Below, piece by piece: positions 35,295 through 46,452 of a stretch of 64,000 bases of DNA. Location of the stretch: positions 136,217,990-136,281,989 of the forward strand of contig CP136067.1 in the NCBI GenBank assembly GCA_032622095.1, in the 5' to 3' direction. The position numbers and the translations under genes were made by a program. Position 1 is the stretch's first letter. Each line of letters starts with the position of its first letter. Below the pieces are notes generated by a model, which was not told the origin of the DNA, made no database searches, and worked only from the letters and a program-made list of their open reading frames with translations. The DNA is from Siphonodentalium dalli (Eukaryota > Mollusca > Scaphopoda > Gadilida > Siphonodentaliidae).

Positions 35295-36202
35295 TTGACT
35301 GACCTGGTAGTGCGAAATTAGGGGTCGCAATTGTAGGCTGGATAAAGGGCGAATATCAGGTTCAAATAAACAGTTATTTCTGAATTATGTGAATTATTTG
35401 CATCAATACGTGTCTTTTATCAAGTTTATCAATTGCATGTAGACTTTCTGTTGTTTAACATCGAAGTAACGAATAAAATCACGAATTGTTCTTCCCACCA
35501 AAATTTAGTGACTTGTTTACGTCGCCATCTTGAATTTCATTGAGAAGTAGGTTAGTGAGGAGACAGTATTACGTCCCACAAAGGAGGAAAGATAAACCTC
35601 TACATCGTAAATATGACACTGAAGTGAGACAATAACACCGTGCACTTACACCGTGTACGCTCAAGAAATCACTGCTTATTGATATTAAGTATATTACTTT
35701 AGGTTTTCAACATCCACCATACTTGTGTGTTTTTTTTAAATATTTGTCAAACTATATACCGTGTGCCGATGCTGTTCAGTTAAGCTAGGTATATAAATAA
35801 TACATGAACGTTGCATTGATAAAAATATTGATAAAACATCAATACGCAGTTGCTTAACAGCCTCCGCTCACGGTATAATGGTCGGAATTTGCTTTATGTA
35901 TATTCATTAAGCCTTCTCTTTGTACCATCTGATGTGGTGGCTGAAAGAATGAATAAACTATGGACCGAAGAGAGTCCTGTGGAAGACTGTGATGATGAAA
36001 TAGATCACACGATGCAAATTGATACGGTTACAAAGAACAACGATTATACCCGAGATGAATCACATGCTACAGATGGCAGAATGAAAATGAAAATACTACT
36101 TGATGCTATTGAGAATTAATTTAAGTTTAATCAAGGCTCAAGTAGAAGGGCTTCGAACATATATACATTACACAAGACGCCGACAAATGCACTAGTGTTA
36201 AA
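35295..36202. other. Intergenic; no supported gene
   Basis: The acidic open frame at 35850-36119 (plus strand) has no recognised domain and only a possible exon-like character. Nothing else is visible. Confidence 0.3.
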
Positions 36203-36333
36203 TTGGTGAAGAAGGTCTGCGAGCTACAACCCAGCTGGAGAAGACATCCATTTGTCTTCATAATCCTTAAACTGCAGGTGGACGACCCTCATCAGGTGAA
36301 CACAAACAGTGCAATATGCTCACAGGAGCTATC

Positions 36334-36637
36334 TTCGGTCTGTCTCAATAGAACCATACAAATATGGGTATCATTGGAACCGACTCCTTGACCACATTGT
36401 GATAGTTACAGTTATGCCCTGTGCCAATGCATTCTCTTATATATGCGAGTCGACCATAGGTCGCCTCGCATATATAAGAGAATGAATTGGCCTAAAAAAA
36501 CACTTTTTTTAACAATTTCATAATTTTTAATGTGTTAAGCCAATGCATTCTCTTATATATGCGAGGCGACCTATGGTCGACTCGCATATATAAGAGAATG
36601 CATTGGCACAGGGCCCTTCTGTTGGGTAAAGGGTTAA
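36334..36637 (+). mobile_element. piggyBac-like MITE carrying two hairpins, 5' end lost (copy 3)
   Basis: This copy joins the element body at CTTCGGTCTGTCTCAATAG and runs to TGTTGGGTAAAGGGTTAA. The hairpins are at 36424-36490 and 36540-36606, inverted relative to each other. The 5' flank is replaced by GGTGGACGACCCTCATCAGG, which recurs after each copy. Element and flank are thus tandemly duplicated (36275, 36675 and 37034). Confidence 0.75.
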
Positions 36638-37128
36638 GTCCCTGGAGTTGAACATGAATAACATCGACGTGAACTGCAGGTGGACGACCCTCATCAGGTG
36701 AACACAAACAGTGTAATATGCTCACAGGAGCTATCTTGGGTCTGTCTCAATAGAACCATACAAATATGGATATCATTGGAACCGGCTCCTTGACCACATT
36801 GTGATAGTTACAGTTATGCCCTGTGCCAATGCATTGGCCTAAAAAAAAACTTTTTTTTAACACTTTTTAACAATTTTATAATTTTTAATGTGTTAAGCCA
36901 ATGCATTCTCTTATATATGCGAGGCGACCTATGGTCGACTCGCATATATAAGATAATGCATTGGAACAGGGCCCTTCTGTTGGGTAAAGGGTTAAGTCCC
37001 TGGAGTTGAACATGAATAACATCGACGTGAACTGCAGGTGGACGACCCTCATCAGGTGAACACAAACAGTGCAATATGCTCACACGACCCTCATCAGGTG
37101 AACACAAACAGTGCAAGATGCTCACAGG
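36638..37128 (+). repeat. Flank duplicated with the piggyBac-like MITE
   Basis: GTCCCTGGAGTTGAACATG followed by GACGTGAACTGCAGGTGG, CCCTCATCAGGTGAACAC and AATATGCTCACAGGAGC follows copy 3 and again copy 4. A shorter 47-bp piece is repeated once more at 37084-37128. This shows unequal exchange after insertion. Confidence 0.75.
36745..36995 (+). mobile_element. piggyBac-like MITE, copy 4, with one hairpin precisely collapsed
   Basis: Same body as copy 3 with TTAA end at 36992-36995. Where the first hairpin should be, only CCAATGCATTGG remains (36826-36837). The second hairpin is intact at 36898-36964. Loss of 55 bases between two AATGCATT copies explains this. Confidence 0.75.
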
Positions 37129-37357
37129 AGCTTGTGATGACGTTGTGTAACGCAGTTGTATATAGATAAGAAATTTTGTTTACAGACAGTTATGAATAGT
37201 TAATACAGTAATTACAGGTGATCTTTTACCTAGCTAAATACTTGCCACGGGAAACAATTCAGAGAAGATGCAATATAAGTATACACAATCGCCTTAGTTA
37301 CAATCCTATTCGAAGTTATTCCTAACTACTTGTCTCATGAAGGTTTTAGGTTGAAAA

Positions 37358-37732
37358 TAGCCCAGTGGTTAGAGTGTCGGACTTGTAATGGTGTCAACGC
37401 ACCGGCATGAGTTCGCGCCCCGCCGGTGAACTATCGGCTCCACAACAGTGGCTTAGCCGGATTAAGCGGTGAGTGTGCTATATATAGCCACACGCTGTTT
37501 CAAACATCTCGCCAGGTTGTGACCCTTGGGCAAGATCGCTTCGTCTTACCAAGACGAGAAATATGGACCTGGTTGTTGGGTGTGTGTAAGCCGCTTCTTG
37601 TGAAGCGCCTATAAAAATGCATGGCTGCATGCAGAAAATTGGGCATTACTCAACAGCTGTGGTAATATTGTAAAGCGCTTAGGGCCCTCGCGGATATATG
37701 AGCTATATAAGTACCTTTATTATATTATTATG
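37358..37732 (+). mobile_element. tRNA-derived SINE
   Basis: A box A-like sequence TAGCCCAGTGG (37358-37368) and box B-like GAGTTCGCGCC (37409-37419) stand about 50 bases apart, as in an RNA polymerase III promoter of tRNA origin. The body contains TTGTGACCCTTGGGCAAG, a segment seen in several animal SINE families. The 3' end reads GTAAAGCGCTTAGGGCCC, then AGCTATATAAGTACC and a TTAT run, a typical LINE-mobilised tail. The head lacks complete acceptor-stem pairing, so it is not a working tRNA. Open frames inside it are not coding. Confidence 0.75.
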
Positions 37733-37978
37733 AAATATCTATGGTATTTGGAGGATCTTCGTATCTATTTCCAGATCGTCTTGATATTCATACTGAACAA
37801 CAACTACTATGCACATAGTTACCTGGTTAGAAACAATGTAGTCTTTGAGAAAGTGAAAGATACTTCGTCGACTCTGTCTCATTGGACGGTTACTATCAAC
37901 CTTGATCTGAAACCATATGATACGTTCTTGGATGTATTGCCCACGGACATAGACACCGCTGTAGAGAATATTACATGA
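37730..37978 (+). pseudogene. Possible envelope-like retroelement fragment
   Basis: An 82-codon open frame begins immediately after the SINE. A hydrophobic, signal-like stretch (FQIVLIFIL) is followed by VVFEKVKDTSSTLSHWTV and NLDLKPYDTFLDVL. The pattern of a short hydrophobic leader, a VVF start, a SHW motif and a DL.PYD stretch recalls the N-terminus of envelope-like proteins encoded by some invertebrate LTR retroelements. The frame ends after ENIT; downstream bases do not continue clearly in any frame. There are no LTRs, gag or pol nearby. This is a resemblance from memory only. Confidence 0.25.
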
Positions 37979-38112
37979 GTCAAATTAAGCATGCCTCCAA
38001 GATTTGTAATGATTATATGCTCTTAATCTAGCCAACACCAGTTCTCAACAAGCTGCACGTTGGGAACATATGAAGCGGCAAGGACTACACTGTATGAAGC
38101 TATTTTATGCAC

Positions 38113-38510
38113 TTAAAGGTACTATATCCGATTTGATGGTCCCCATATCATCAGATTCCAACAACAACGACAACATTTTTTTTTGTAAATGCTGAGATGC
38201 AGTTATCAGAATTGATTAATTGTCCAAAAATAATGCTAACCACGTCAACTAAAGTATAAATTTGCCCAAAACCTGTTATTTATCAACATTTTGTTCAACG
38301 AAATTTTGCCGGTTTGTCAAATATCTGGCACACAAAAAAAACCGCTTGATTTTAGAGTTAACCATCTTTGTCCGCAATTTGGTCCGATAACGTCGACCTT
38401 TTACTGGGCCACTAAACATTATCGGTGGTGAAAAATAATAGATTTAAAAAATCCATATCTGATCACTCTGAACTTTGATGGGTGGGGTCCTCGACTCGAA
38501 TCAAATATTT
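38113..38510 (+). mobile_element. Repeat R4, copy 2, with Kolobok-like left end
   Basis: Starts TTAA plus AGGTACTATATCCGAT and matches 32765-33150 over nearly 400 bases. The TTAA and AGGTAC start groups it with the T2/Kolobok-type MITEs at 42795 and 45879. The right end was not found. Confidence 0.6.
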
Positions 38511-38963
38511 TTCACCCCGAAGCCAAGGAAATAGTAATTTGTGACCGTTAGTTAGGATTATTCATCTTTAACAGAGAAGTTAAAAGTATAAAGGAGTTAC
38601 ACCAGAAGAATGTTGATTCCTACATTGATATTAGATCACCCCATTAATGCAAAAGGAGAGCAATTATCCCTTTTATCGGGAGTGCTCTCAGTTTTCTATT
38701 TGGAACTGTCAACAAATTTGGGGACCCACCCCCCTTTTTCAATATTAGTTTACATTTATTGCAGTGTTTATGGCTGTTTTAAAAATGAAATAACCTTCAA
38801 TGTCTGTATGGTGACAATTGGAATATGTAGGCATCACCATGAATGCTGATTACTGTATACAAATATCTCAGTGATGGACTATTTGGTGCCGATATAAAGT
38901 TATTTCTCTGTTAACACCAAGGCGTTGAGACAGTTTGTGAAGCGTCCGTTACCTTATATCCGC

Positions 38964-40128
38964 TAAGGCCCGTTCCAAACGACGGATTTTTGTCGACTCG
39001 AATCTAATTGTATTAAATCCGTCGGTGATGCGTCTGCGGTCAATTTTGTTTCAGACGGACGCATCTTTGTCGCGTCGAATCTAATACATCGGTCGATTTA
39101 TTTAAAGGTGCACTCCATGTTATATCTTAATTATATATTATAAATCATAGGCTACCACCAATATATCCTTTATAATAAGGAATACCGGTATCTATGAATT
39201 ATTATAAATCATAGGCTACCATCCCTACCCCTCATAATAAGTAATACCGGTTTATATGAATTATTATAAATCTGAGGCTACCACCCCTACCCCTTATAAT
39301 AAGGAATACCGGTATTTATAAATTATTATAAATCATAGGCTACCACTCTGCCCCTTATAACAAGTAATACCTGAATATATTAATTATTATAAATAAGAGG
39401 TTACTTACTACCCCTTTACCCCTCATAATAAATAATATCGGTATATATGAATTATTATAAATCAGTAGTACCACCTCTGCCCCTTATAATAAGTAATACC
39501 GCTAAATATTAATTATTATACATCAGAGACTACCACCCCTATTCCTTACAATAAGGAATATCGGTCTATATGAATTATTATAAATCAGTTGCTACAACCC
39601 CTACCCCTTATACCGGTATATATGGATTATTCTAAAACATTGATACTATATCCATTATAAGATGTGAGTCAGTGACATGCCATGTTCGTTGGGGAATCAA
39701 ACTACCAAAATAATTACAATTTGCACAATGTTACCCAAGCAATGCTTATAGATATATGTTTCTTTATGACAAAGAGAGCGTGCGACAAATGACGTCATGT
39801 GGGTATTTCCTCAGATAAGGAGAGCCCCCTCGTTATTATACCATTATCATATCATTATCATATCATTTGCATTCGTTCTTCGGCAACTTTCGGCTCTTCT
39901 CGTCACATGTATTAGATTCGAGTCGTCAAAAATCCGTCGTTTGAAACCAAGACGGATTTCAGACGCATCACCGACGAAGACTCGTCTGAATTGGACGGAG
40001 ATTCGTCTGTGATGCGTCTGACACGGATCTAATTGTTTCAAACGTCGCATTTTTGACGCATTTAATACAATTGTGGGTCTGGTATTAGATTCGAGTCGAC
40101 AAAAATCCGTCGTTTGGAACGGGCCTTA
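38964..40128. mobile_element. 1.16-kb TIR element with perfect 45-bp ends
   Basis: The first 45 bases (TAAGGCCCGTTCCAAACGAC ... TCGAATCTAAT) are the exact reverse complement of 40084-40128. The ends can be read as TA-flanked or TWA-flanked, so PIF/Harbinger or Tc1/mariner are candidates. Copies of the terminal sequence also occur internally (39907-39945) in a slightly changed form. There is no transposase. The centre holds a 62-bp minisatellite and a nested TTAAAGGTGCACTCC start (39102). Confidence 0.8.
39130..39640 (+). repeat. 62-bp minisatellite, about eight copies
   Basis: GAATTATTATAAATC-type landmarks recur at 39196, 39258, 39320, about 39382, 39449, 39510, 39572 and 39624. Each is followed by AGGCTACCACCCCTACCCCTT-like and ATAAG.AATACCGG segments (individual copies vary). 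The array is wholly inside the TIR element. Confidence 0.85.
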
Positions 40129-40314
40129 CGCACACAATGATGATATTCCATTTTCAAAACAACATCAATCATAAAGTATACCTTATATGGCGTGCGTCGA
40201 CGTTTCTTGTTTTCAATTGACAAATGATGGCGGCATTCTTTGAAGTGTAGGAACATCGACTTGTCAATAAATTGTTAGTTGTTTGGATTTTACAGGTTTG
40301 ACATTATCGTACAA

Positions 40315-40692
40315 TTAACCCTTTACCCAACAAAACGGCCAAAACCGGCCAAATAAAGCTTCAACAGCCTAAAATATCTTCGGTCTGTCTCAATAGAACC
40401 ATACAAATATGGATATAATTGGAACCGGCTCCTTGACCACATTGTGATAGTTACAGTTATGCCCTGTGCCAATGCATTCTCTTATATATGCGAGTCGACC
40501 ATAGGTCGCCTCGCATATATAAGAGAATGCATTGGCCTAAAAAAAACACTTTTTACCATTTTTTCTTACATTTTATAATTTTTAATGTGTTAAGCCAATG
40601 CATTCTCTTATATATGCGAGGCGACATATGGTCGACTCGCATATATAAGAGAATGCATTGGCACAGGGCCCTTCTGTTGGGTAAAGGGTTAA
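40315..40692 (+). mobile_element. piggyBac-like MITE with two inverted hairpins, complete copy 1
   Basis: Both ends are TTAA (40315-40318 and 40689-40692). Inside them are exact inverted repeats: CCCTTTACCCAACA at the left, TGTTGGGTAAAGGG at the right. TTAA targets with CCCTTT ends are the piggyBac signature. Hairpins of 67 bp lie at 40469-40535 and 40595-40661 in opposite orientation, separated by an A- and T-rich spacer. The left interior has AACGGCCAAAACCGGCC and CTTCGGTCTGTCTCAATAG. No transposase. Confidence 0.85.
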
Positions 40693-40789
40693 TTTATTAC
40701 TGACATTGATTTTAAATATTGCATTTATTCCAATTATCGAACTTATTAGCTGGAATTATTAGACAGCAGATCTGCATTATAACGTAACA

Positions 40790-41270
40790 TATGCGCTCGT
40801 GTGAACGTAGACAAAGGACCATATGTTCATATGCCAAATATAATCAGCGCGGAAATAGTATATTGTCGCCAATACGTACGATGGTGTACGTAAACAAGAG
40901 CCTGCTCGTGTTACATAAGCTGTGCTTCTGTTTACATAACACAGCGCAATTATATTGGTTTATCACACAGAACTGATATAAACGCTCTTTGTTATTTCCA
41001 TATCAGGAAAACAGTAACAAATAACGCTCTTTATGTTACCATATCCGGATCTAAACACAAGACGGGTAACGTAACGTTTTTTGCTTTTGTTTACATACCT
41101 AAGGAAAAATTATTGACAATAACATACTGTTTATGCCATATTTCTGATTGGTATAAGAACAAGGTATGTCTATATTTTACTATTCTTTCTGTTTATGGCG
41201 GTTTTTGACGGAGGTGCATATTTTAACAGCATACCCATCGCCAACGCCGCCCGTATCTTTAAGGCATTGA
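40790..41270 (+). repeat. Interspersed repeat R5, copy 1
   Basis: Matches 62810-63200 over its full length (AAACAAGAGCCTGCTCGTG, CCATATCAGGAAAACAGTAA, CGCTCTTTATGTT, CCGGATCTAAACA). Its 3' third (ATTTTAACAGCATACCCA.CGCCAACGC) also occurs at 44090-44400 and 56560-56940. Confidence 0.8.
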
Positions 41271-42039
41271 ACATATACATCAATCTGCATTATTTGGATC
41301 ATTATAGAGTGGGGTTCATTCTATATTAACATGATATGATACAATTTAAGTTTTATATATAAGGATAATATATTTGGTTGCTAAACATTTCTTCAGTTCA
41401 TTATAAATTATTCCCTCAAAAGTAATGTTATTGTCCATACATGATAGCATATGATACCAAACATGCTGGAATAGACTTAAGACTTAAGATCTCAGTTCAA
41501 TACAAATTAAAGTGCCACAGTATTGCAACATACATGTATATATTCACCCGCCTACCAAATGTTTGTAAATGATTGGACAAAATCGCATTGGGAAAATCTT
41601 TGCAACTACTGGGAAAAACGTTTTTTTTTTCTGGGCTCCAGACCACCCACCCGGCCCTGTCTACGGAAATGTTCGTCAGACCCATTCCCCGTACACGAAG
41701 GTCTTACCATACTAGACATATCTCGAAAGGAAATAGTCGACTCTGTTGACTCGATTAAGTATTGTGTTCTAGCATTATTCCTTAATGAAGACTGGATAAT
41801 CATTAAGAAAATATGCCATATAAATGTTAAGCTGAATGTCCCATTACCGTATGATGATTCCTTCAGAAGGATTGTGGTTTGTTATCACCGATAAAACTAT
41901 GAAACTAGTGATATCTTGTGTTGTTTTGTCCAACTCAAATCATCGTGTGACGGATCACAATTGGTAAGAACGGCTCACCGACCATGCAGATTAGTGCATG
42001 TTAACCAACCGATAACCTCATACTAAGGGGCCGTTCACA
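41271..42039. other. Intergenic; nothing recognised
   Basis: The open plus frame 41523-41894 has no recognisable family. No repeat was matched. Confidence 0.3.
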
Positions 42040-42520
42040 AAGTGGCAATGTTTGATTGGTAAGTGTGCAGTCTAAAGCCACTTTGTGGTTTGCTTTCCAA
42101 AATACACATAATATTATTCGCTTTTGAATTTTTCCCGGTATCAAAATAGGTCGATAAATATCTTAACTACCATTCTACGAGCAATCTGCACCCCCCTAAA
42201 AAATTCCCATTGAAGTAATGAAAAATACAACTATGAACAAATGGGTTTGGATCCCGAACAAAAGCAGCCATTTGCATGACATTGAACAGACAAGAGCGTT
42301 CCGTGTTAGTCTATTCTCATATGGTAAAAACTTGAATAAAGAGCATCTTTCTGACTTCTGCGAACAAATTGGATAATGGCTGTGACTTTGGCAAGAGTTT
42401 TTCAGAGCATAAGAAGCCGATAGATCAATATTCGTGTACTGATCGACCTATTGTATCCGTGCATCAAAACTACGCATACAAAATTTGGAGGTTCGAATGA
42501 GCCATGTCCGTTTAGTCCTT
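42040..42520 (+). repeat. Interspersed repeat R6, copy 1
   Basis: Its two halves match the reverse complement of 54880-55340: AATACACATAATATTATTCG and GATAAATATCTTAACTAC at the left, and GGTTCGAATGAGCCATGTCC at the right. Confidence 0.75.
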
Positions 42521-42794
42521 GTGAGCGGATGTAGTATATGTGCTATAAACGGAATACCCCCCGCCGTTAAGGCTATACAGTGAAATAATTCCATTGGTAG
42601 CGCCCTCCAATGGATTTTGGATGCAGGAGAGAATTAAAACAATTCTGGGCTGTGGTTGGTTAATAGTAGTTTCGATATTTAAACATAACATACGTGCAAT
42701 CACTCCTCTTGAAATTTCAGATGCCAAACAAAACATTGGCAAAATGTCAATATTTTTTTCATGGACTTCTGACTCTGGATTATAAATCCCTAAT

Positions 42795-43137
42795 TTAAAG
42801 GTACATTCCATGCTAGACGATATGATTTTTTTCATGCAGAAAATTGGCGCAGACGCCAATCCTGGTGATCATGTACTCATTTATCACAATTCGTGGATAG
42901 TCAGGTCTGCAGACCATTATATGTTAACACTGAGGCCTATGGGAAATATTGTTTCCTATCAATATTGACCAACACACTATTCGGGAACTTGTAGCACGTG
43001 GCATCTTATATTATTTGAGTCGGTGGTAATCAATGAGAAGCCAATATTAACCCATCTGTGTCAATTTTTGCTTCCAATTTTCACCTCGAAAATTTCCTCT
43101 TTTTTTGTCCGTTTTGAGCCCATATGTGTACCTTTAA
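42795..43137. mobile_element. T2/Kolobok-like MITE, 343 bp, both ends
   Basis: Starts TTAA|AGGTACATTCC and ends TGTGTACCT|TTAA. The target TTAA is present at both sides (42795-42798 and 43134-43137) and the terminal AGGTACA is inverted. The interior is unique in the window. Confidence 0.65.
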
Positions 43138-44089
43138 TGAATGTCGTGGTAACCATTCACGCACTGTACATCGAGGGTGAGTACAAAACTGAAATAACGG
43201 CTTTTTGACGAGCCATAAGAGCAAACTACATCGTTATCTGTGGCAGGTCTCTAAAATTTGATGTAAAACATGACCAGTGCAGGGTTAAATGACAGTCAAT
43301 TGGTCTGTTTGAGGTGGCTTATCGACAAAAATTGCAACACAGTGGCGTGTTTGAGTGATGTGGCTGTTTCCATACACATACATGTAGGCACAAAATGATT
43401 CTGCTGCACTAAAAACTTCAGTTTTATGCCAAAATTGCGTTTCCCATAACTCAGAATTGGTAAAGTGTGCCAAATTCAAGCTCCAGCGTGGCCATGTTTA
43501 TCAAGCGAACCATTGTCCATATTTTCTCAGAGAGAAATCGGTCAGCTATAACACCAGTGATGGGTATATATGCTACCATCGTTTACTTTATCGACACGGA
43601 CCTCACATGGTGACTTTTCGTGTTCATGTTAGGATATTTTGTGTTGCAATTGTAAACAGGGGTGGGGTCAGGAAAGGGTTAATACGACGAAAACAAAGTC
43701 ATGGATAAAGATTTGTTATGTTATTTTCAAATACAGCAAATCATCCGTCGATCGGGCCTCCATCGACAAAATCTGACGGCACCTGAGCTTGCGGGGTGGT
43801 GTGATGCTGCTGGTGGGTGTGATGTTGATGGGTGGAATGGGTTGCACTAACTTCAGTCAGACTGAAAGAAAGGAAAAGTTTAAACATTTAATAATTTGCA
43901 ATTACCATGTTTACATAGATAGAACCACACAAGGGTGTTGAATTGCATGCAATGCCCCTTTTCGATCTGAAACATACCGTATACATCAGTGGGAGTGACC
44001 CCTTTTTCACCCGGGGTAAATATTTTATTGTGAAAACTGAAGTATAGCCCATTTAACACCGAAATCTTGAGTGGCGATGATTAGCGATC
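43138..44089. other. Intergenic; nothing recognised
   Basis: No gene or shared repeat. Lies about 0.8-1.8 kb downstream of the C-type lectin gene. Confidence 0.35.
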
Positions 44090-44400
44090 ACTATGTCGCT
44101 ATGTTATAAACGACTTGGTGGCAGTTTTAACCAAAAATCAAATCAAACCAAAGTTAGTGGGGTCTCCCATGTGTTCGGTGTTGTTCTTATCGCATACTCT
44201 TTATGCACTGTACTAAATCACACTATGACTTTTGTTCACATAACACATCGCACAAACTTGACAATAACATACAATTTACGTGATATTTATGATTGGTATA
44301 TGAACACAATTTGTCTATATGTTAACATTCTTTCTATTTATGGCGATTTTAACGGATGTGACTATTTTAACAGCGATACCCACCGCGAACGTCATCGGTG
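44090..44400 (+). repeat. Interspersed repeat R5, partial copy 2
   Basis: CTTGACAATAACATACA, GATTGGTAT.TGAACACAAT and CTATTTTAACAGCGATACCC match the 3' part of R5 and 56560-56940. Confidence 0.75.
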
Positions 44401-44708
44401 ATTTCAACTGGTTAAATAACAAATTTGAAATAGTTGCGTGGGTATAAAATACTAAATATGAATTGAAGACCCCTGTCCGGAAACGCTTCTATCAATTAAT
44501 ATTGATTTTATTTCGAATATTTTTATTATGAAATGAGATGATTAAATGGGACACTTTATTGTTCTATTTTTAGAACAAGCCATTCAGCCGATACCATGTA
44601 ACAATAGAGATCATTAGACTATTCCCATTGTTATGTAACGGACGTCAAATGTACCATCTTGATTGTTTTGTATTGTTGTATTCCATACTTATCAGAGTAT
44701 AATTAACG

Positions 44709-44714
44709 TTTATT
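44709..44714 (-). promoter_or_regulatory. Candidate polyadenylation signal of the CTLD gene
   Basis: AATAAA on the minus strand, about 200 bases downstream of the CTLD stop codon. The hexamer is common in AT-rich DNA, so this is only the nearest suitable candidate. Confidence 0.3.
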
Positions 44715-44911
44715 TGCGACAAAATTACATAATAAAAGTTCTGGTCCCTGTTAACAATAACCACCATTGTTCGTTAGCTAAACAGCCTCCACCTGTGCCA
44801 TTTGAATGCTGTTATTCTTAGCGTTATGTCGCCGATCGACGAAAAGCAAATTCGGGGCACAGTGTGTGTGGTTGCTCCACTACATGTACGTGTCACGTAT
44901 GATTCATATAC

Positions 44912-45138
44912 TCACTGTTTCGCACATATAGCGTTGCAATTGGTATCGCAGCCCGCGGAACTCCATGCATATGTCGAATTGGCTTCACTGTGATACTGCA
45001 AACAGTTCTCTGACCTGCTTAGCGTTGGCTGTCCCGGTGCCCAGTCCGTAAACGTGAAGGGGTGATTACCAAACATCCATTCAAAATGTCCTTCTGACAT
45101 CAAATCGGTTGCGCCGATCCATACACAATGATGCGCTG
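44912..45138 (-). CDS. C-type lectin domain gene, last coding exon
   Basis: The acceptor TTATTGCAG ends at 45139. The exon encodes AHHCVWIGATDLMSEGHFEW, then FGNHPFTFTDWAPGQP, SRSENCLQYHSE and GCDTNCNAICAKQ, followed by TGA (44914-44912). This is the second half of a C-type lectin-like domain: the WIG core, the WAPGQP loop, and the conserved Cys pair ending in the ICAK strand. The usual EPN/QPD sugar-specificity triplet is replaced by QPT, and no WND triplet follows, so canonical calcium-dependent sugar binding is doubtful. The product is probably a secreted recognition protein. The first two bases complete a codon begun by the exon at 47432-47519. The stop overlaps a perfect donor GTGAGT (44915-44910), so alternative splicing past it is possible. 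Confidence 0.88.
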
Positions 45139-45878
45139 CTGCAATAAATATCGACCAAAGGCATTACTTGAATATTACTTAAAGGAACACAAGGCACTCG
45201 CAGTGGGTACGTGCGCAAAAATATGAAAGTCTGCAAAACATCACCTTTAAAAGGACATGGAGAAATAGATAAACTTATGTTCATTATTGACAGTTGTTCT
45301 ATGTCGACCGTTCGCGTGCTGAAGCCATTATTATGTTATGCACAACTTTTACAGTAGTGTGCTAAACACTACACCACACACCACTACACCACACCACTCG
45401 ACCAATCAGAAGGCGCCATATCGTAATAATTGAATTGGCAGTCGAGTATAAACACTACTTACTGGACACCCAAGCTTTACGACCGCTTTTTGGGCCGTAG
45501 GTTTCGCTAGTTTTCGAAACGATATTTCGACTTTTCTTCGTTTGATAGTATATAATTATATACCAAAAGAAAGGAAATTTCATGGCCAACAAGATACATT
45601 TAAATATATTGTGACCGAGATGAACGCTTTTGAGATTATATGAGAAATATGACACTTGTGAAAATTGTCACTGGTATAGTATATATTCGTATACCTGGTA
45701 TTTTTACCGAGGGGTCCGTGGAACAACTCGTTGGAAAAAATCGTTGGCAATGGTGACACAGTGAGTCATTATCGTATGTCATTCTATTTAGGAGTTTAGC
45801 CACCAACATACACATTGTGAAGGGCTGCTCGTCTCGTCATATATTCCACATATTATCCATGTGCTAATCGGATCGGGT

Positions 45879-46452
45879 TTAAAGGGGTACTATACGCCAT
45901 TTTCAATATATTCCCGATCTAATATCGATAATATATAGAAAACTAAGTAATTTGAGTCGAAGATGTATTCTCTAAATGTTCAGGTTAATATATAGGTTAT
46001 CTTAAAATCAAAGTTATTAATTTGATATAAATTTAATTTATGGCTGGAGTCATAAATTGAATTACGAATTTCCGTGTACAGGACGTAATCAAAATAATTC
46101 ACGGATAGTGGATTGGGCAAAGTGTGGCACACATGATCGTGTAAATAATTATGTTGATACGGGGCGTAAACTCAAGCCACTCATTGACTAGACTTAGTGA
46201 CTATACAATGACTTAATGAGTATATGGGACTCGTGTGCATATAATATAACATTTATTTGATACATTTGCTTGAAAACTATCCAAAATTTACTCGACAACG
46301 ACAATTTGTATTTTCGCATTCCGGCTAATCTGCTATCCGTAACATTACTTCGTACTCAACAGACTTTCAAATAATTGAAATCCGGTTACCTTATTCTACA
46401 ACTCAGAGACTAAAGAAACCAACAACACCATTTGGGTACAGTATCCCTTTAA
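45879..46452 (+). mobile_element. T2/Kolobok-like MITE, complete, 574 bp
   Basis: TTAA at 45879-45882 is followed by AGGGGTACTATACGCC. The right end is GGGTACAGTATCCCT and TTAA (46449-46452). The ends are inverted repeats with the TTAAAGGG start typical of T2/Kolobok elements. The body matches 27829-28210. It sits in a CTLD intron. Confidence 0.75.

Noticed and set aside
35850-36119. Acidic 89-codon frame ending in KMKILLDAIEN.
   Set aside because: Composition is coding-like but there is no recognisable domain, splice context or conservation evidence.
36492-37125. Open frames reading CQCILLYMRVDHRSPRIYKR, found near several MITE copies.
   Set aside because: They are translations of the 67-bp hairpin and appear wherever it does, on both strands.
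37358-37430. A true tRNA gene.
   Set aside because: Box A and box B are present, but the acceptor and anticodon stems do not pair well and a SINE body and tail follow.
39130-39640. CRISPR-like array, because of eight regular 62-bp units.
   Set aside because: Units are continuous tandem repeats with no unique spacers, inside a TIR element in eukaryotic DNA.
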